Shown here one piece after another: positions 23,701 to 33,260 of a stretch of DNA of 64,000 nt (positions are counted from its first letter, which is position 1; the number at the start of each line of letters is the position of its first letter). The DNA comes from Symbiodinium natans (Eukaryota > Sar > Dinophyceae > Suessiales > Symbiodiniaceae). The position numbers and the translations under genes are program-made. The stretch spans positions 122,001 to 186,000 of the forward strand of contig CAJNDS010002417.1 in NCBI GenBank assembly GCA_905221605.1, in the 5' to 3' direction. The notes under the pieces were generated by a model. The model searched no databases, was not told the origin of the DNA, and saw nothing but the letters and a program-made list of their open reading frames with translations.

Positions 23701-26700
23701 GGGTCTTGGAAGTTGGGAGGGCCATGTCCCGGACTTTGACTCGTCACAGACCGAGGCTCAGGAGGACTCCGCATGGAAGGTTTTTTTGCCCACTTGTGAC
23801 GGAACAGGCAGTGCACCCGCACTGAACAAATCCCAACTTGATCAACTCCAAGGCCTGCGTCCCCGCATCGCCGAAGCTGTTCTTGGCCAGGCTTAGGTCT
23901 CGTAGGCCCTTGTGGTCTGCCAGGCCTTCGGCGATGGCCTGCGTGGGGACAGGCCACGGGCAGACGTGCACCTTCCACCCTCAATCTTGCCATCACGCAG
24001 CCGAATGTCTGAAAAGATCTTCAGGGCCTCTATACAGCACCGACTCGACAACTTTCCCCCTCCCCGAGGCCTGGAGCCCGCTGTCGCCGATGCGATTGCA
24101 GTGGAGCCACAGCACCCGCAGCGAGGAGTGGCCGCCCAGACCAGCTCCAAGGGCCTCCCGCAGGCGACCGAATCTATAGGACTCTTTGTCTTTTGGAAAC
24201 GGTGTGGGCATCATGGCCTGGCCGGGCAAGTACCCTTATCCGGGGATTCTATAGGATAGCCAAGTGCTGTTTCCTAGGCTTGGCGGCACATAGTTGTAGA
24301 ACCCTCCCAGGAAGTGGGAAAGTCCTTGCTGAAACCCCAGGCATATCCTCTTCGCAGGGTCTCCCGCACCCGACTCCCCCTCCCCCGCGGGCTCGCGCAT
24401 GCAGGCCAAACAAAGGGGGCGTAGAGTACCGACATCTTTCTATTCGCATAATATACATACAAAATTAAAGGAGGTTAAACGTTCATGGCCGTAAGAAACT
24501 ATATGTATTGCAAGTTATGCTTGGCGCAGGACGAGTACTGGAATTGTGAACGTACTTCAATGGGCAAGATCTGATATTTTTGATCCTTAAGGGGGTTGTC
24601 GGTGCGAAGCAAGGGTATTGCAGATAGCTTCGCCTCTTAGGGGGTTGTCGGACAAGAAAGGGTATTGCAGATACCTTGGTGTTCTAATTGTGGATCTCTT
24701 ACGGGGTTGCCGGTGCTGCAATCAACAGCATATCCTGAAGCCGAGTGTGGTGTAGGTATGTGAATGCAGCTTGCAGCTATCTCAAGTGTTTCCAGTCACG
24801 TCGCAAACAAACGCACTTTGGCGAGTTCCCCCCACCCCCGAGAACAGCAGCCAGCCACCGAAGCCTATCTTCATGAAATGGGAGAAAAGGTGACCTTCTT
24901 GAAAAGCAGGTTTCTGGGCCACTTCAGCGTGTTTCAGACATAGTGGCGGCATGTGGCAGACGTTTCGGACATTGAAAGTTCCATGTTCCGGGTATCGCTG
25001 GTGCCGCGGCGAGACCATAATGTTTCTAGAATCCCCCGTGAGCGAAATGGCGGATCGTTTGATATTGTTTGCACGTTGCTGTGCGGAGGTGGACGAGTCT
25101 GCGGGCTTGCGCTTGCAAAACAATCAGGCTCTCTTAGCATGAGGTGATTGGACTGCAGCATCTCGAATTTGCGGTGCAGTGCATGGCTCCATCTGCCAGA
25201 ATAGGATTCCTCACGTGCTGGCGCTGACTTTCAGCATCTGAGAGTTTGACAAGGCCTCCGAAGTTTGTAGAACAAACTTGTACGCCGTTCTTTCTGGGAG
25301 ATGAGCCTATATAGACCTCCTCCTGAAACCATTAGCCCCATTGAGAAGCCGCCACAACTGAGACGGAGGATGAGCATGGCTGGTGCCGTGGTGGGTGCTT
25401 GAGCGCGTCGGAGTTCAGGGGCCCTGGGCTTGGTAATCTTCCTGGGCCCGGCTGCCGGGCTCAGAAACCAAGAGTCGTCAAAAGACGAAAACAGAATGAC
25501 AACGCAACACCACGATCATGAATGGGGGGCGGGCGGAACAGTGCACCGCTAAAGGAAGTGCACGGACTATGGAGCAACCTGCCTCCACACTCCCTGACAA
25601 AGGATACGATTTAGAAACATCTTGGAGGCCAGCAGCGTTTTCAAGTTGCCCTTGGGTCTTTGAAAAGGGAGTGAAGTAATTTCTTGTCGTTAAGATCTGT
25701 CTACAGGGCACAGACCTAAGCCCAGGCTTCCCAACCCCCTCCTGCGCTGCTTTTGCCAACAGAATACACAGCCCTCCTCTCCCCGACTCAAGAGCATCCT
25801 GAACACGTTCTGCGCACTCTCCTTTGCCCAGCACCCAGTCCTCCCCACCTCCCGGGCCCGTCTTAAAACAGAGGTGGGGACTGGGCGCGGAGCCTATTTG
25901 GGCTTCAAGAAGTTTGTCCAGCCGCCGCTTTTTAAACCCAACGCTTCAGCAAATCTTCAGATTAAAATTTAAGAAACGATCTTCGTTTCAAGGCTCAGCC
26001 CACGAAATTTAGCAATGAGTACCAGCCAGTACGCCCATTACCCTACAAACAGCCTGAGTCCAGAATCCGGCTTCTCGGAAGAATGGAGGCTTCCCGAGAT
26101 ACTCGCACGCTCAGTGATGGTATGGCTTGGACGGCTCTTGCCTTGAACGATGCCGCCATTCGGGAACGGAAGCCACGCAATCATCTACCAAATGTCGTAT
26201 GCCCCCTTCCCCCCACCCCTATAAGGCACGCCCTCCCGAATGCCCGCGCCAGCCGTCTGAAATGTTGGACTTCAGAGCTTCCGGAGTCGGTGTGACAGGG
26301 CTTGGGCTTCCTGCTTTCTTGTGGATCTGTCATACCCCGCCAGAGGTGGACTACACCGCAAGAACCTCTTGTGTTGGACCCCGGCTCCCCTCAAGAAGAA
26401 GCGCCACGAAAATCGGGGAGGACACCAGAACCCGACCGCCCCACTTTCGAGAGGCAGCCACGCTTCGGGAGAGGCAGAGCAGGCGGAACGGGTGCGCCCC
26501 CACCTCGGCCTCTGCGTCTCCGAAGCCGGACTTCAACAGCCTCAGGTCCTGCAGGCGCCTCCAGGGCAGCGCCCGCACCAGGGCCTGGCGCGGGGAGAAC
26601 AAAAAAGGAAGGAGCCTGTACAGGGCTTATTCGGGCATTGTCGGCTTTAGAAAAAAATTTTGTAGGAAAGGTAGGGCCTTTATGCGGTTTTCCTTTTAAG

Positions 26701-29252
26701 AAAGAAAGGAATGGGAGGCTCGGGGCATGCTCTGCAGGGGCGCGCGCTCTCCTGCCTGGAAGGCCTCGCCGGCCAGCTCGCTGCCGTCCACTTCCACCTC
26801 CTCCAGGCGCTCGTAGTGCGGCAGTGCCCGGGCCAGCACCTGGACCTGGGCTTCGGGCAGGTCCCCCAAACTCAGCTCCGTGGCCTCCAGCGCCTTCTCG
26901 CGGAAGACCCTGGCCTGGAGCTGCAGCACCGGCTCCAGGTCCGACCTGTGGGTGAACTTCAGGGTCCCCCTCTCCGCTTGGGCGCGGAACTCCGAGGGCG
27001 CCATGGGCGCCTCTGAGTTCCGGCCTTCGCGGAAGGGGATCCTGATGCTCTTCCAGGAGGCTTCCCGTGCCAGCGACCACTGCACCTCCGCCCTGCACCA
27101 GCCGCGCTGCAGGTACGGTGTGCTGTTCCGGTGCAGCTGCGGGCAGGGCGGGCGGCAGCCGAAGTGGCATCCCGCACCGCAGCTGCCTGTCTCGTCCGTG
27201 TCGCGCAGTTCGGCCAGCGCCACGTCCGTAACGGCGTTGTCGGGGAGGTAGAAGACCTTAGCGGTCCCAGACAGCTCGGGCCCGGGCCGGTCGTGGAGGC
27301 CCGGCGTCAGGTCCTCGATCCTTAGCGACCAGGTCCTGTCATGGGCGTACAACAGGTGCATGTGGGCCATGCCCTTCGCGAAGTAGACGTCCTGATGGGA
27401 AGCGCATCTGTAGGCATCGCAGGCCCTCATGTCCCCACGAACCCCCCCCCCTCAAGAGAAAGCAACGCAGAAAAAGCCACAAAAACGATGCATGGCTCAA
27501 CTCTACACTCAGCCCTGTCCAAGCCCATCCTGCTCTCCAGTTCTTGGGAACTGGTACAGAGACATGTAATCCACAAAGATGGCCGCCTGGCACGTGTCCG
27601 CATTTGGCGCTGCACTTTACTCACATGCATCTAGCCATGATCTGAAAGGCTTCTTAGGGGTGTGGAGGCGGCAGGCAACAAGCTGCTCTCAGCTGGGCCG
27701 TTTCAAAGAGCAGCCTTTTGGGAGCCTCAGGGCATCTCAGGGCTCCACTCGCACATGCGAAATCTTGCAAAAAAATGTGTTCCGAGCAGTGCCCAGTTGT
27801 GCCTCCCAGTCCTTGGCGAGGTTCTGGGCCGGGGCGATCTTCTGCAGGATCTTCGCGAAGGTGTCAAGTGCTTCTACCAGCACTCGCAGCCTCAGGCGCT
27901 GCAGCGGAAGTGACAACAGTCTCTTCAAAATCAGACAAAGGGGTGGCTACTGCACACAGTTTACAGTTACAGATTGCGAACCTGAGCCACTGAGCTGGGG
28001 CTCCCTGCTGGAACCTGGCCACGTCCGGGATCTCGCGGCTCTCCCACGAGTGCGAAAGAGCCATGACCGAGAAGCGGTGCGTTTTGTCCACCTGGCCGCC
28101 TGGCAGCTTCGCCTCCAGCTCCTCCTGGGCCAGCAGGGCCGGGCGGCCGTCCTTGGTCCGCATGCCCTCGGCTTCCTGGCGCCGGGGCATGGTGCGGCCC
28201 TCTGCCAGGAGCTCCCGGAGGAAATCGGCGCGGACGAGCCGCACCTTGGCATCCCTGCAGTACGCCAGCAGGCCGTTCTCCTCCCGAAGGCTGTAGATGG
28301 CTACCTGCGCAGGCACGGCGAGCGTGCCAAGCTAGAGACACTCGACGTAGCGAGCTCGCCTTTTTCCGTTTAAAGTAGGAGGGAGCGAACACAGAAGCAC
28401 CAACAAGTGCCCGGGTGTGCCAGAACCTTTCGAACTTTAAGGGTGCGCGAAAGCAGCTTGATAACTGGGAGGGGTTTTGCGGTGCCGTCAGCGTAACATG
28501 ACAATACCTCGTGATGATCTCTGGAGGGAATGCAGTTGAACTGAGTTTCGGCACCCATTCTCGACGGCTTCATCAAGGTTTTAATGGCTTCAGCAATGAA
28601 GTCTGGAATCAATCTGGAGGTCTGGAGTCTTCCTGCAGCCAAGTCTCTGAGCCCGGCATGACCACAAACACTTGCAAGGGGCTACTGGAAGCAACACATT
28701 TCCGGGCTCAGCATCCGAATGAACCAGGTAGACTTTGACAAACAACTAGAGGCCGTGCAGATCTATGTGTCAGCAAACTCGCACAGTGCAGCACTCGAGC
28801 CCATCGGGGGGATCAGGGAAACCGAGCGGAAGAACCCTCAAGCGCAGCCGCGCAGCCTCGGCTTTGGACTCCGGCTCCTACGAGGCTCCAACTACGGGCT
28901 CTCCGCAACCCACTTGCTGCGCACACATCCCCGATACTGCACCCGCAGCCACTACAAAGCCGTGAAGTGCCCTTCGTCCTCCGTGGCGGGCTCGGAGGGC
29001 TCGGCGGCTTCCTCGGCTCGGCTTGTCTAGCACATGCTCAGAAAAAGGGCCGAGTCCGCACTCCAAGACAAGCCTCCCTCTCGAACCCTCCCTCTCTTCC
29101 ATCTCATTTTCAGGCAAGGCTTCATTCCCCCCAACTTACCATCAAGCCCAGGTGCTGCCTCTGCAAGAGATTCCCCTTTCGCACCAGCATCTCGAGATCC
29201 TTCCCGCGGTCCGTGATGCCACAAAACAACACACCCATGAGCCCTATGTAGC
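12395..29252 (-). CDS. Gene 1: HET/TIR-like effector module plus 16-17 LRRs, multi-exon
   Basis: Proposed minus-strand gene. Exons in transcript order: 29252-29140 (tentative), 28304-27982, 27920-27803, 27586-27530, 27391-26756, 26584-26504, then LRR exons of units 3, 2 and 1, then block A, ending at TAG 12397-12395. From 28304 onward the phases close exactly and give 817 codons plus stop. The N-terminal part carries the blocks ALSHSWE, IFVDYMSLYQF, MAHMHLLYAH and RGWCRAEVQWS. The C-terminal part is 16 full LRRs plus one cut short by the stop. Of 23 inferred introns, 15 start GC, 4 GA and 4 GT; all end AG. No in-frame stop interrupts the chain. Likely an intracellular recognition protein with an effector domain, judged from architecture only. 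The LRR arrays might instead belong to a separate downstream gene. No ATG start is certain, since the first exons lack one. Confidence 0.6.
14843..15244. repeat. Partial repeat unit between block A and unit 1
   Basis: Contains the unit landmarks GATGAGCCTA, GCCGCCACAACTGAGACG and GGGGGCCCTGGGCTTGG, seen complete at 18790-18960 and 42470-42620. It is a 5'-truncated piece of the tandem unit. No exon is found in it. Confidence 0.7.
15245..18627. repeat. Tandem unit 1 (about 3.4 kb)
   Basis: Starts at CAGGCGCTCTTAGCATGAGG. Internal landmarks recur in the same order in other units: AGATGTCTGGCTGGAAGGTG (15931), GATCCGAGGTCTGTATC (16115), CGACAGGCTCCAAGATCC (16911), the three LRRs, AAGAAACTATATGTATTGC (17994) and GAAATGGGAGAAAAGG (18377). 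Similarity to units 2, 3, 5 and 6 extends through introns and spacer, so amplification or gene conversion is recent compared with divergence of the LRRs themselves. Confidence 0.85.
16253..17658 (-). CDS. Gene 1, unit 1 exons: three LRRs (alpha, beta, split gamma)
   Basis: Exons 17658-17575 (alpha, core LRVLCLHCNRIGDSGLQ), 17442-17359 (beta, core LRDLSLAKNSFGDAGTQ), 17187-17149 (gamma part a, ALGEALKALPNIE) and 16297-16253 (gamma part b, ELGLGENAIGDSGVQ). Alpha and beta are exactly 84 bases; the gamma parts are 39 and 45. Donors are GC (CAG|GCC) for alpha, beta and gamma-b, and GA (GAG|GACCGC) for gamma-a. All acceptors are AG|G. The gamma intron is 851 bp. Joining a and b restores the expected 28-residue spacing, which is the main reason for accepting the GA donor. 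Confidence 0.75.
19664..20837 (-). CDS. Gene 1, unit 2 exons: three LRRs
   Basis: Exons 20837-20754 (alpha, core LRRLWLFGNRIGDSGLQ), 20640-20557 (beta, core LRDLSLGNNSFGDAGTQ), 20384-20346 (gamma-a, ALGEALKALPNIE) and 19708-19664 (gamma-b, DLRLAKNAIGDSGAQ). Splice sites are the same types as in unit 1. The gamma intron is 637 bp. The alpha core (LFGN) matches that of unit 6 in gene 2 better than its neighbours in gene 1, which fits exchange between the arrays. Confidence 0.75.
20840..21690. other. Unit-2-specific segment, no gene recognised
   Basis: Replaces roughly 1 kb of the usual unit between the alpha exon and the GAGAAAAGG landmark. Open frames of 64-150 codons exist on both strands (the longest on the minus strand, 21075-21527), but none shows a known motif or an equivalent in the other units. 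It may be an insertion with loss of the original DNA. Confidence 0.4.
22096..25124. repeat. Tandem unit 3 (about 3.0 kb)
   Basis: The first third (22.1-23.2 kb) is more diverged than the other units and lacks the AGATGTCTGGCTGGAAGG landmark. From about 23270 (GGTGCCTCAACTGGAAGC) to the end it is very close to unit 1. Confidence 0.8.
22834..24154 (-). CDS. Gene 1, unit 3 exons: three LRRs
   Basis: Exons 24154-24071 (alpha, core LRVLWLHCNRIGDSGLQ), 23938-23855 (beta, core LRDLSLAKNSFGDAGTQ), 23671-23633 (gamma-a, ALGEALKALPNIE) and 22878-22834 (gamma-b, DMRLQQNAIGDSGAQ). Donors are GC, GC, GA and GC; acceptors are AG|G. Upstream, the intron from the effector module (26503 to 24155) starts GTGGGG and ends GGGAG. 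Confidence 0.75.
25125..25900. repeat. Partial tandem unit next to the effector module, copy 1
   Basis: Begins like a full unit (CTCTTAGCATGAGGTGATTGG, GAAGCCGCCACAACTGAGACGG) but breaks off before the LRR exons and joins the effector block near 25800. The corresponding remnant in copy 2 lies at about 50220-51300. No exon is found. Confidence 0.7.
26504..26584 (-). CDS. Gene 1, short LRR exon after the effector module
   Basis: Eighty-one bases, 27 residues, starting ALVRALPWRRLQDLRL and ending FGDAEAE. Acceptor CCAG|GCC, donor GAG|GTGGGG. It is one residue shorter than the array LRRs and lies 171 bp downstream of the main exon. It ties the effector module to the RNI-type LRR family. Confidence 0.7.
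26756..27391 (-). CDS. Gene 1, main effector exon (212 codons): MHLLYAH ... RGWCRAEVQW ... first LRR
   Basis: 636 bases without a stop. Order: FAKGMAHMHLLYAH and LRIEDLTP near the start; a cysteine cluster CGAGCHFGCRPPC with C-x3 spacing; YLQRGWCRAEVQWSLAR in the middle; FTHRSDLEPVLQLQARVF; and a first LRR ending LEEVEVDGSELAGEAFQ. It starts at CATCAG|GACGTC and ends CTTCCAG|GCAGGA (GC donor). I associate the MHLLYAH and RGWCRAEVQW blocks with large dinoflagellate protein families. The exon is intact in both paralogues, with the same length and no frameshift, which suggests selection on the protein. Confidence 0.75.
27530..27586 (-). CDS. Gene 1, 57-base exon encoding FVDYMSLYQFPR
   Basis: Nineteen codons from AAIFVDYMSLYQFPR to EQ. 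Acceptor CCAG|GCGGCC, donor GAGCAG|GATGGG (GA). The next exon begins CAG|GAC, so both ends of the intron carry CAGGA. Reading straight on instead meets a stop (TGA) within a few codons, which supports splicing. Confidence 0.7.
27803..27920 (-). CDS. Gene 1, helical exon (VLVEALDTFAKILQKIAP)
   Basis: 118 bases, phase 2 in and phase 0 out. Encodes LLSLPLQRLRLR and then an amphipathic segment ending in NLAKDWE. Donor GAG|GCACAA (GC). Joining to the next exon gives DWE-AAIFVDY. The acceptor GAAGAG|ACTG is my choice because it keeps the frame with the upstream GT donor; other choices are possible. Confidence 0.55.
27982..28304 (-). CDS. Gene 1, exon with ALSHSWE motif
   Basis: 323 bases, beginning VAIYSLREENGLLAYCRDA after acceptor GCGCAG|GTA. 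It contains RFSVMALSHSWESREIPD near residues 80-96 and ends WLR with donor AG|GTTCGC. The short intron that follows is 61 bp here and 42 bp in gene 2, and the 19-bp difference lies inside it. In gene 2 the frame also stays open straight through. No ATG lies at the 5' end, so at least one upstream exon is likely. Confidence 0.65.
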
Positions 29253-30005
29253 CTCTTTTTCGCAGATCTGCCTGAGACTCCGACACCCGCTCCCTACACC
29301 CCTGCAGCCCTCATGCCCCGGGCTTTTGGCTCTTGAACTGATGGGGAGACATGGTGGCCTGCTGCGGCTTCTCCGGAAACCTGCAAGACTTCCGCACGGA
29401 CAGCGTCCCTTTTTCCGTGTCTAAAGTAGATCCAGCATGATTTTGTGAGGGGTTCTGGTTTACACAGATTGCCGGCCACAACTTTCCAAAGCCCGGTGAT
29501 CTTTCACATCGGAACCTTGTCCCAAGCTTTATCTCCCGAGCCAAGACGACGTAAACAAACCCCGGGCACAGGGGACGCCCTCACCATGAACTGCCCCCAC
29601 GAGCTTGGACATAACAGCCCATGGGCCCAGGATCTGCAAACCCCTGGCGCGCAGCACGTGAACCTGTAAGATTCTCCAAAGGCAGTTTGGTCAGTTTTGT
29701 CCGTTAAGCAGTGCCGTCAGCGCGACGTGACAAAACTGGAATCAAAGCTGCCAAACGGCCGTCCAAACATGTCTCCCTAAATGGACCCCAACCCTAAACC
29801 CCAAAGCCCCACAAAGTCTCAGCTCGATGCCAAAGGCGCCAAAGGTGCTGTAGCTGCAAGTGCCAGCCTTGCCAAGGGTTTACAGGGTTCGCAAGGTTTA
29901 CAGGTGTGTGGGACTTGCAAGAGCCATGGTCAGCCCATTGATGCCCATTGTGAATACACCTTGCAAACGATGAAGGGGTTTCCGTGCATAATCCCAAGCC
30001 CGAGA
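28870..30005. repeat. Block D, upstream part of copy 1
   Basis: Matches 54240-54620 and, in part, 55260-57130. The minus strand around 29020-28960 could encode an acidic run (AEEAAEPSEPATEDEG), equivalent in frame to sequences near 54395-54330 and 56800-56735. That may be a further exon, but no splice sites are clear. The + strand around 29820-29900 resembles 57035-57110. Confidence 0.6.
29140..29252 (-). CDS. Gene 1, tentative 5' exon (FCGITD ... LQRQHLGLM)
   Basis: Ends with a textbook donor ATG|GTAAGT at 29140/29139. Encodes FCGITDRGKDLEMLV and LQRQHLGLM and has two close copies upstream of gene 2 (about 54614-54506 and 55490-55376). Phase 0 at its end matches phase 0 at the start of the ALSHSWE exon. 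The 5' boundary is uncertain by several bases. In gene 1 the sequence before FCGITD is more diverged than in gene 2. Confidence 0.5.
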
Positions 30006-32610
30006 CCCTAATTCCCTGAACCCTAAACCCTAAATCCCAAACCCCAAACCGCAGCTCCAGGCTTCAGAACGACCTTGAAGCGGTCCATGCCAGCCTAAGG
30101 GACTGATTGAAATCGACCCCATTAAGAACTCGACGAAGCGTTTCAAACCCAGAACCCGTCATACTATCAGGGGTTCCTATAGTCATACCTCTGTGGCCCC
30201 TTTGGGGCTCCGGCTCGTTGGGCTGGGCCGGGTATCCCGCGGACTCTCCCATCCTCGGGCCACAGATCCATGAGTCAATGTGAATTATAAGCTAAAACCT
30301 GTTCAGGGTTGAGGGTTTAAGGTCAACAGGGTCATGATGGAGTTGGCGAACCTGCCCAGATGTCTCATGAACCCGCTTCGGGCTCAAGACTGGAGAGTTT
30401 GGAGAGTTGTTCGGCCTTCTTCAGGGTGTCTTGGAACCATGACTGCGCATCCAGAACCCTGCAGAGAAGCTCTGGTGCACTAGGCTCTAGCCAAAAGGGT
30501 TCCATCTTGGAAAGCCGATCGGGCAGGACGGTTCGTATACTTTGAATGGGCTGGCACTCGTATCACCCAGCTGGAGACCTTGGAAGATTGGAAGACATGA
30601 CCGAAGACAATTTCAATGCGGACCTCTATGAAGAGCTCTAGAACCTCGAAGATGTGAATCTCACTGCCTGCCTTCCACCTAAAAGAGCCCGACATTCTTG
30701 CCCTGAAATTCCAGTATGACGTGAATGAGACGAAAAAGCGCTTCAGGCACGACCGCCTCAACTGCAAGCCGCAATCCCAAACAGAGGCTCCGGCGACGGT
30801 GGTTTGGTGTCCTCCATGGTGATGGATTGGGTTCGAGGTAGTCCGCTCAGGTGGGATCAAGAGATCAACAGAAAACATCCCGGATGCGTGTTGCAATGTT
30901 GAGAGTGTCTTGCTTCGATACCGAACATACCGAGCGATGCCGATGCTACTGATGGATGCGACAGCTCGGAAGGGGAGAACAAAAAGCAAACCCTAACACA
31001 ACCTTGCAAAGCCTCTTGCAAAGCCTTCCTCCCCGAAGCCAAAGCTTGGTGCTGGAAGTCTGAGGTTGAAGGCTGGATGGAGCTCAACAGCCCGAACAGG
31101 GTGTGCATGCTAAAGGGCGCACAGGGTCCAACCGCAGGCCCGCGCTGCAGCTTTCAAAAAAAGGATCGCCTGTCTGTCCTTGTGACCAGAATCCCACCGA
31201 ACTGATGGTGTAGGCCAGCCATGAGAAGCTTGGAGGGTCAGGATACTTATCAACCCTTTATACGCGTAGCTATACCCCACTTTTTAGCAGTACCCGAATA
31301 GGGTTATCATTGGTGTACGAAGTACAGTTAATACTTGGGTTATTCGCTACCACAAACCTCCAAGAGAAGGCTGAGGCGCGTCTCTGTTGTCCCCCTTCAG
31401 AGGCCCTAGAGGCACGCCAATTGCTGAACTGTCCCTAAACAGCCTAAGCCCTACAAACCCTGTAGGAACTTCGTATAAACCACTTGAGACGCTGCTCCAC
31501 TGGCCTCGGACTGACGCCTAGATCTCCAGAAGAGTGCGCCAATGCCAGGGCAGCAGCAGCCTAGGCGAGTTCATTCGACTCCCGATTGAGAGTACGGTTG
31601 AGCGTTCAGGTTTTGGAGATTGTCGGGATTTTCGGCACCTGACAAATTTCATTTTTGAACATGACCCCTTCCAAGCACCCCAACAAGGGAGCACGTCCCT
31701 GGAATAAAGAAAACATTCCATACACATGATCCTTTAAAGCCCAATAAACGAAACGTGCATAAACCTTTATTCTATAAACACGACCTACTCAAGCCCAACG
31801 ACTTGGACCCAAGACGGGAACATGCAATCTTCAGGGCGTAGGTTCCCTAAACCCGAAACCCAAAGAGCAGGAACTTCTAAACCCTGGGGTTCCTGATGCT
31901 GCCTTGCCACAGGGGCAGCCTTCAATCGAATCTGTCTCTTGGGGGTTTATTGGGGGGAGAGTTGGGGGTGCCATGCCAGTTGGGATAGACCTGCATACGG
32001 TCTTCAGGACAATGTGCTGCTGCGCTCCTCATAAACCGACATTCCACTCAGATTTTGTCCCAAGCAAAGCACGCAACTCTTCAATCCCAGAAGTCCCTAA
32101 GGTGCGAACCCTGGGGCTATCAACGCACTTGTTGGCTGTCTCTTCCCGGGGATGTTGAAGAAGGAGAACTCCGCAAACGGCAAACCCCCCTGTCTGGAAT
32201 GCTGCACGCGTGATCGCCCTGTGCCAGCATATGTCGTAAGCACTACATGCCTCTACAAGCCAGCTCCATCAGTGTACTGCCCTGGTCTTGTACATATCTA
32301 TCCCGGCGTCTCCACTTTAGTTGTACAAACCTTAGCCCTAAAACCCTAAAGCCCCTCCTTGCAAATATCGGTTGTAAATCCCTGAACCCTTTAAACCCCT
32401 TTGTACTTCAGGGGCTCCTTCCGCCTTCGATAAACCCAAAATGCCCCAAAGCCTACTTGGACTTTCAGGGTGCTTATAACCCCAACTAGAGCTGCACTTA
32501 TCAGCCCCCCTAAGTCCTTTCTAGGTAGGTTCTAAGTAGACTTCGAATTGGGGGTCGTAAAGTACCCATGAACCTCCCAAGTACAGAACCCTAGAAGCCC
32601 AGCACGGCCC
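30006..32610. other. Single-copy spacer between the duplicated segments, no gene recognised
   Basis: The longest open frame is 169 codons on the minus strand (30480-30989), with no motif or composition that I recognise. Scattered CCCTAAA-like words occur near 30010-30045 and 32335-32400. AT-rich TATACCCC / GGGTTAT stretches at 31255-31345 resemble the repeat at 440-566. Confidence 0.5.
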
Positions 32611-32614
32611 TTTC

Positions 32615-32770
32615 GGCTCAGGTGCCTTCTTGCATCGCCTGAAGGAGAGGTGCCATGGCCCCAAAGGCTGCTGCGGGACGAGCCCGGGTTTTGGTTGGAA
32701 GAGCCAACAAAAAAAGGCGCTGCGCGGGGGCCGACGCCAGCGCTTCGAGCGGTTTCTGGGGGCATTTGGG
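32615..32770. repeat. Copy of the 8.9-kb repeat
   Basis: Similar to 8885-8985 around TTGCATCnCCTGnnGGAGAGG and GCCATGGCC. Both lie outside the main duplication and in the same orientation relative to it, so they may mark its original outer limits. Confidence 0.5.
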
Positions 32771-32884
32771 GGGTTTCTTAGGGTTTCTCTAGGGGCTTTT
32801 GGGGTTTTGCAGGGTTTAAAGGTGAAAGGAGTTTCAAGGGGTCTTGGGGTCTTTGGAGTGGGGCTTCAGGCATGGCAGCCGAGA

Positions 32885-33260
32885 GCTCGCTCACTTCTCA
32901 ACTGCGGTCTCCAAGCAGCTCCGCGGCTCTCCTTTTTTTGGCTGGATTCAAGAGCCTCGCGCGATCCGGATCCAGCATCGGAGAGGCACCCAAATGAAGG
33001 CTCACTCCTCCGATAGAGCGAGCGAGTGAGAGACAGAGAGACAGAGAGACAGAGAGAGAGAGAGAGGGAGGGAGGGAGAGAGGGAGGGAGAGAGACAGAG
33101 AGAGAGAGAGAGGGAGGGAGGGAGGGAGAGAGAGCGGGAGGGAGGAGGGAGGGAGGGAGAGAGAGAGAGAGAGAGCGCCAGGAAAGGGAGAGGGGCACGC
33201 AGGTGTGGGCAATGCCATTGCCCTGGCTCTATGTGGTGGTGGGTCGAATATCTTAAGGTC
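32885..33260. repeat. Dispersed repeat R2 with GA-rich core, copy 1
   Basis: The flank at about 32930-33015 (AGCCTCGCGCGATCCGGATC, CAGCATCGGAGAG, GCTCACTCC) matches 63490-63555. The right flank (GGGAGAGGGGCAC, 33187) matches 63903. Between the flanks lies a GA/GACAGA microsatellite at about 33025-33177. The repeat family therefore carries its microsatellite with it. Confidence 0.7.

Noticed and set aside
18285-25123. A 113-codon minus-strand frame present in units 1 and 3 (18285-18626; 24782-25123)
   Set aside because: Conserved only because the units are recent duplicates. It is broken or fused differently in unit 5 and shows no known motif.
26711-28373. Plus-strand frames of 100-264 codons opposite the effector exons
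   Set aside because: They are antisense shadows. The minus strand carries the conserved motifs, consistent splice sites and equal exon lengths in the two paralogues.
30480-30989. A 169-codon minus-strand frame in the single-copy gap
   Set aside because: No recognisable domain, no splice context and no second copy. Left unannotated but noted in the spacer entry.
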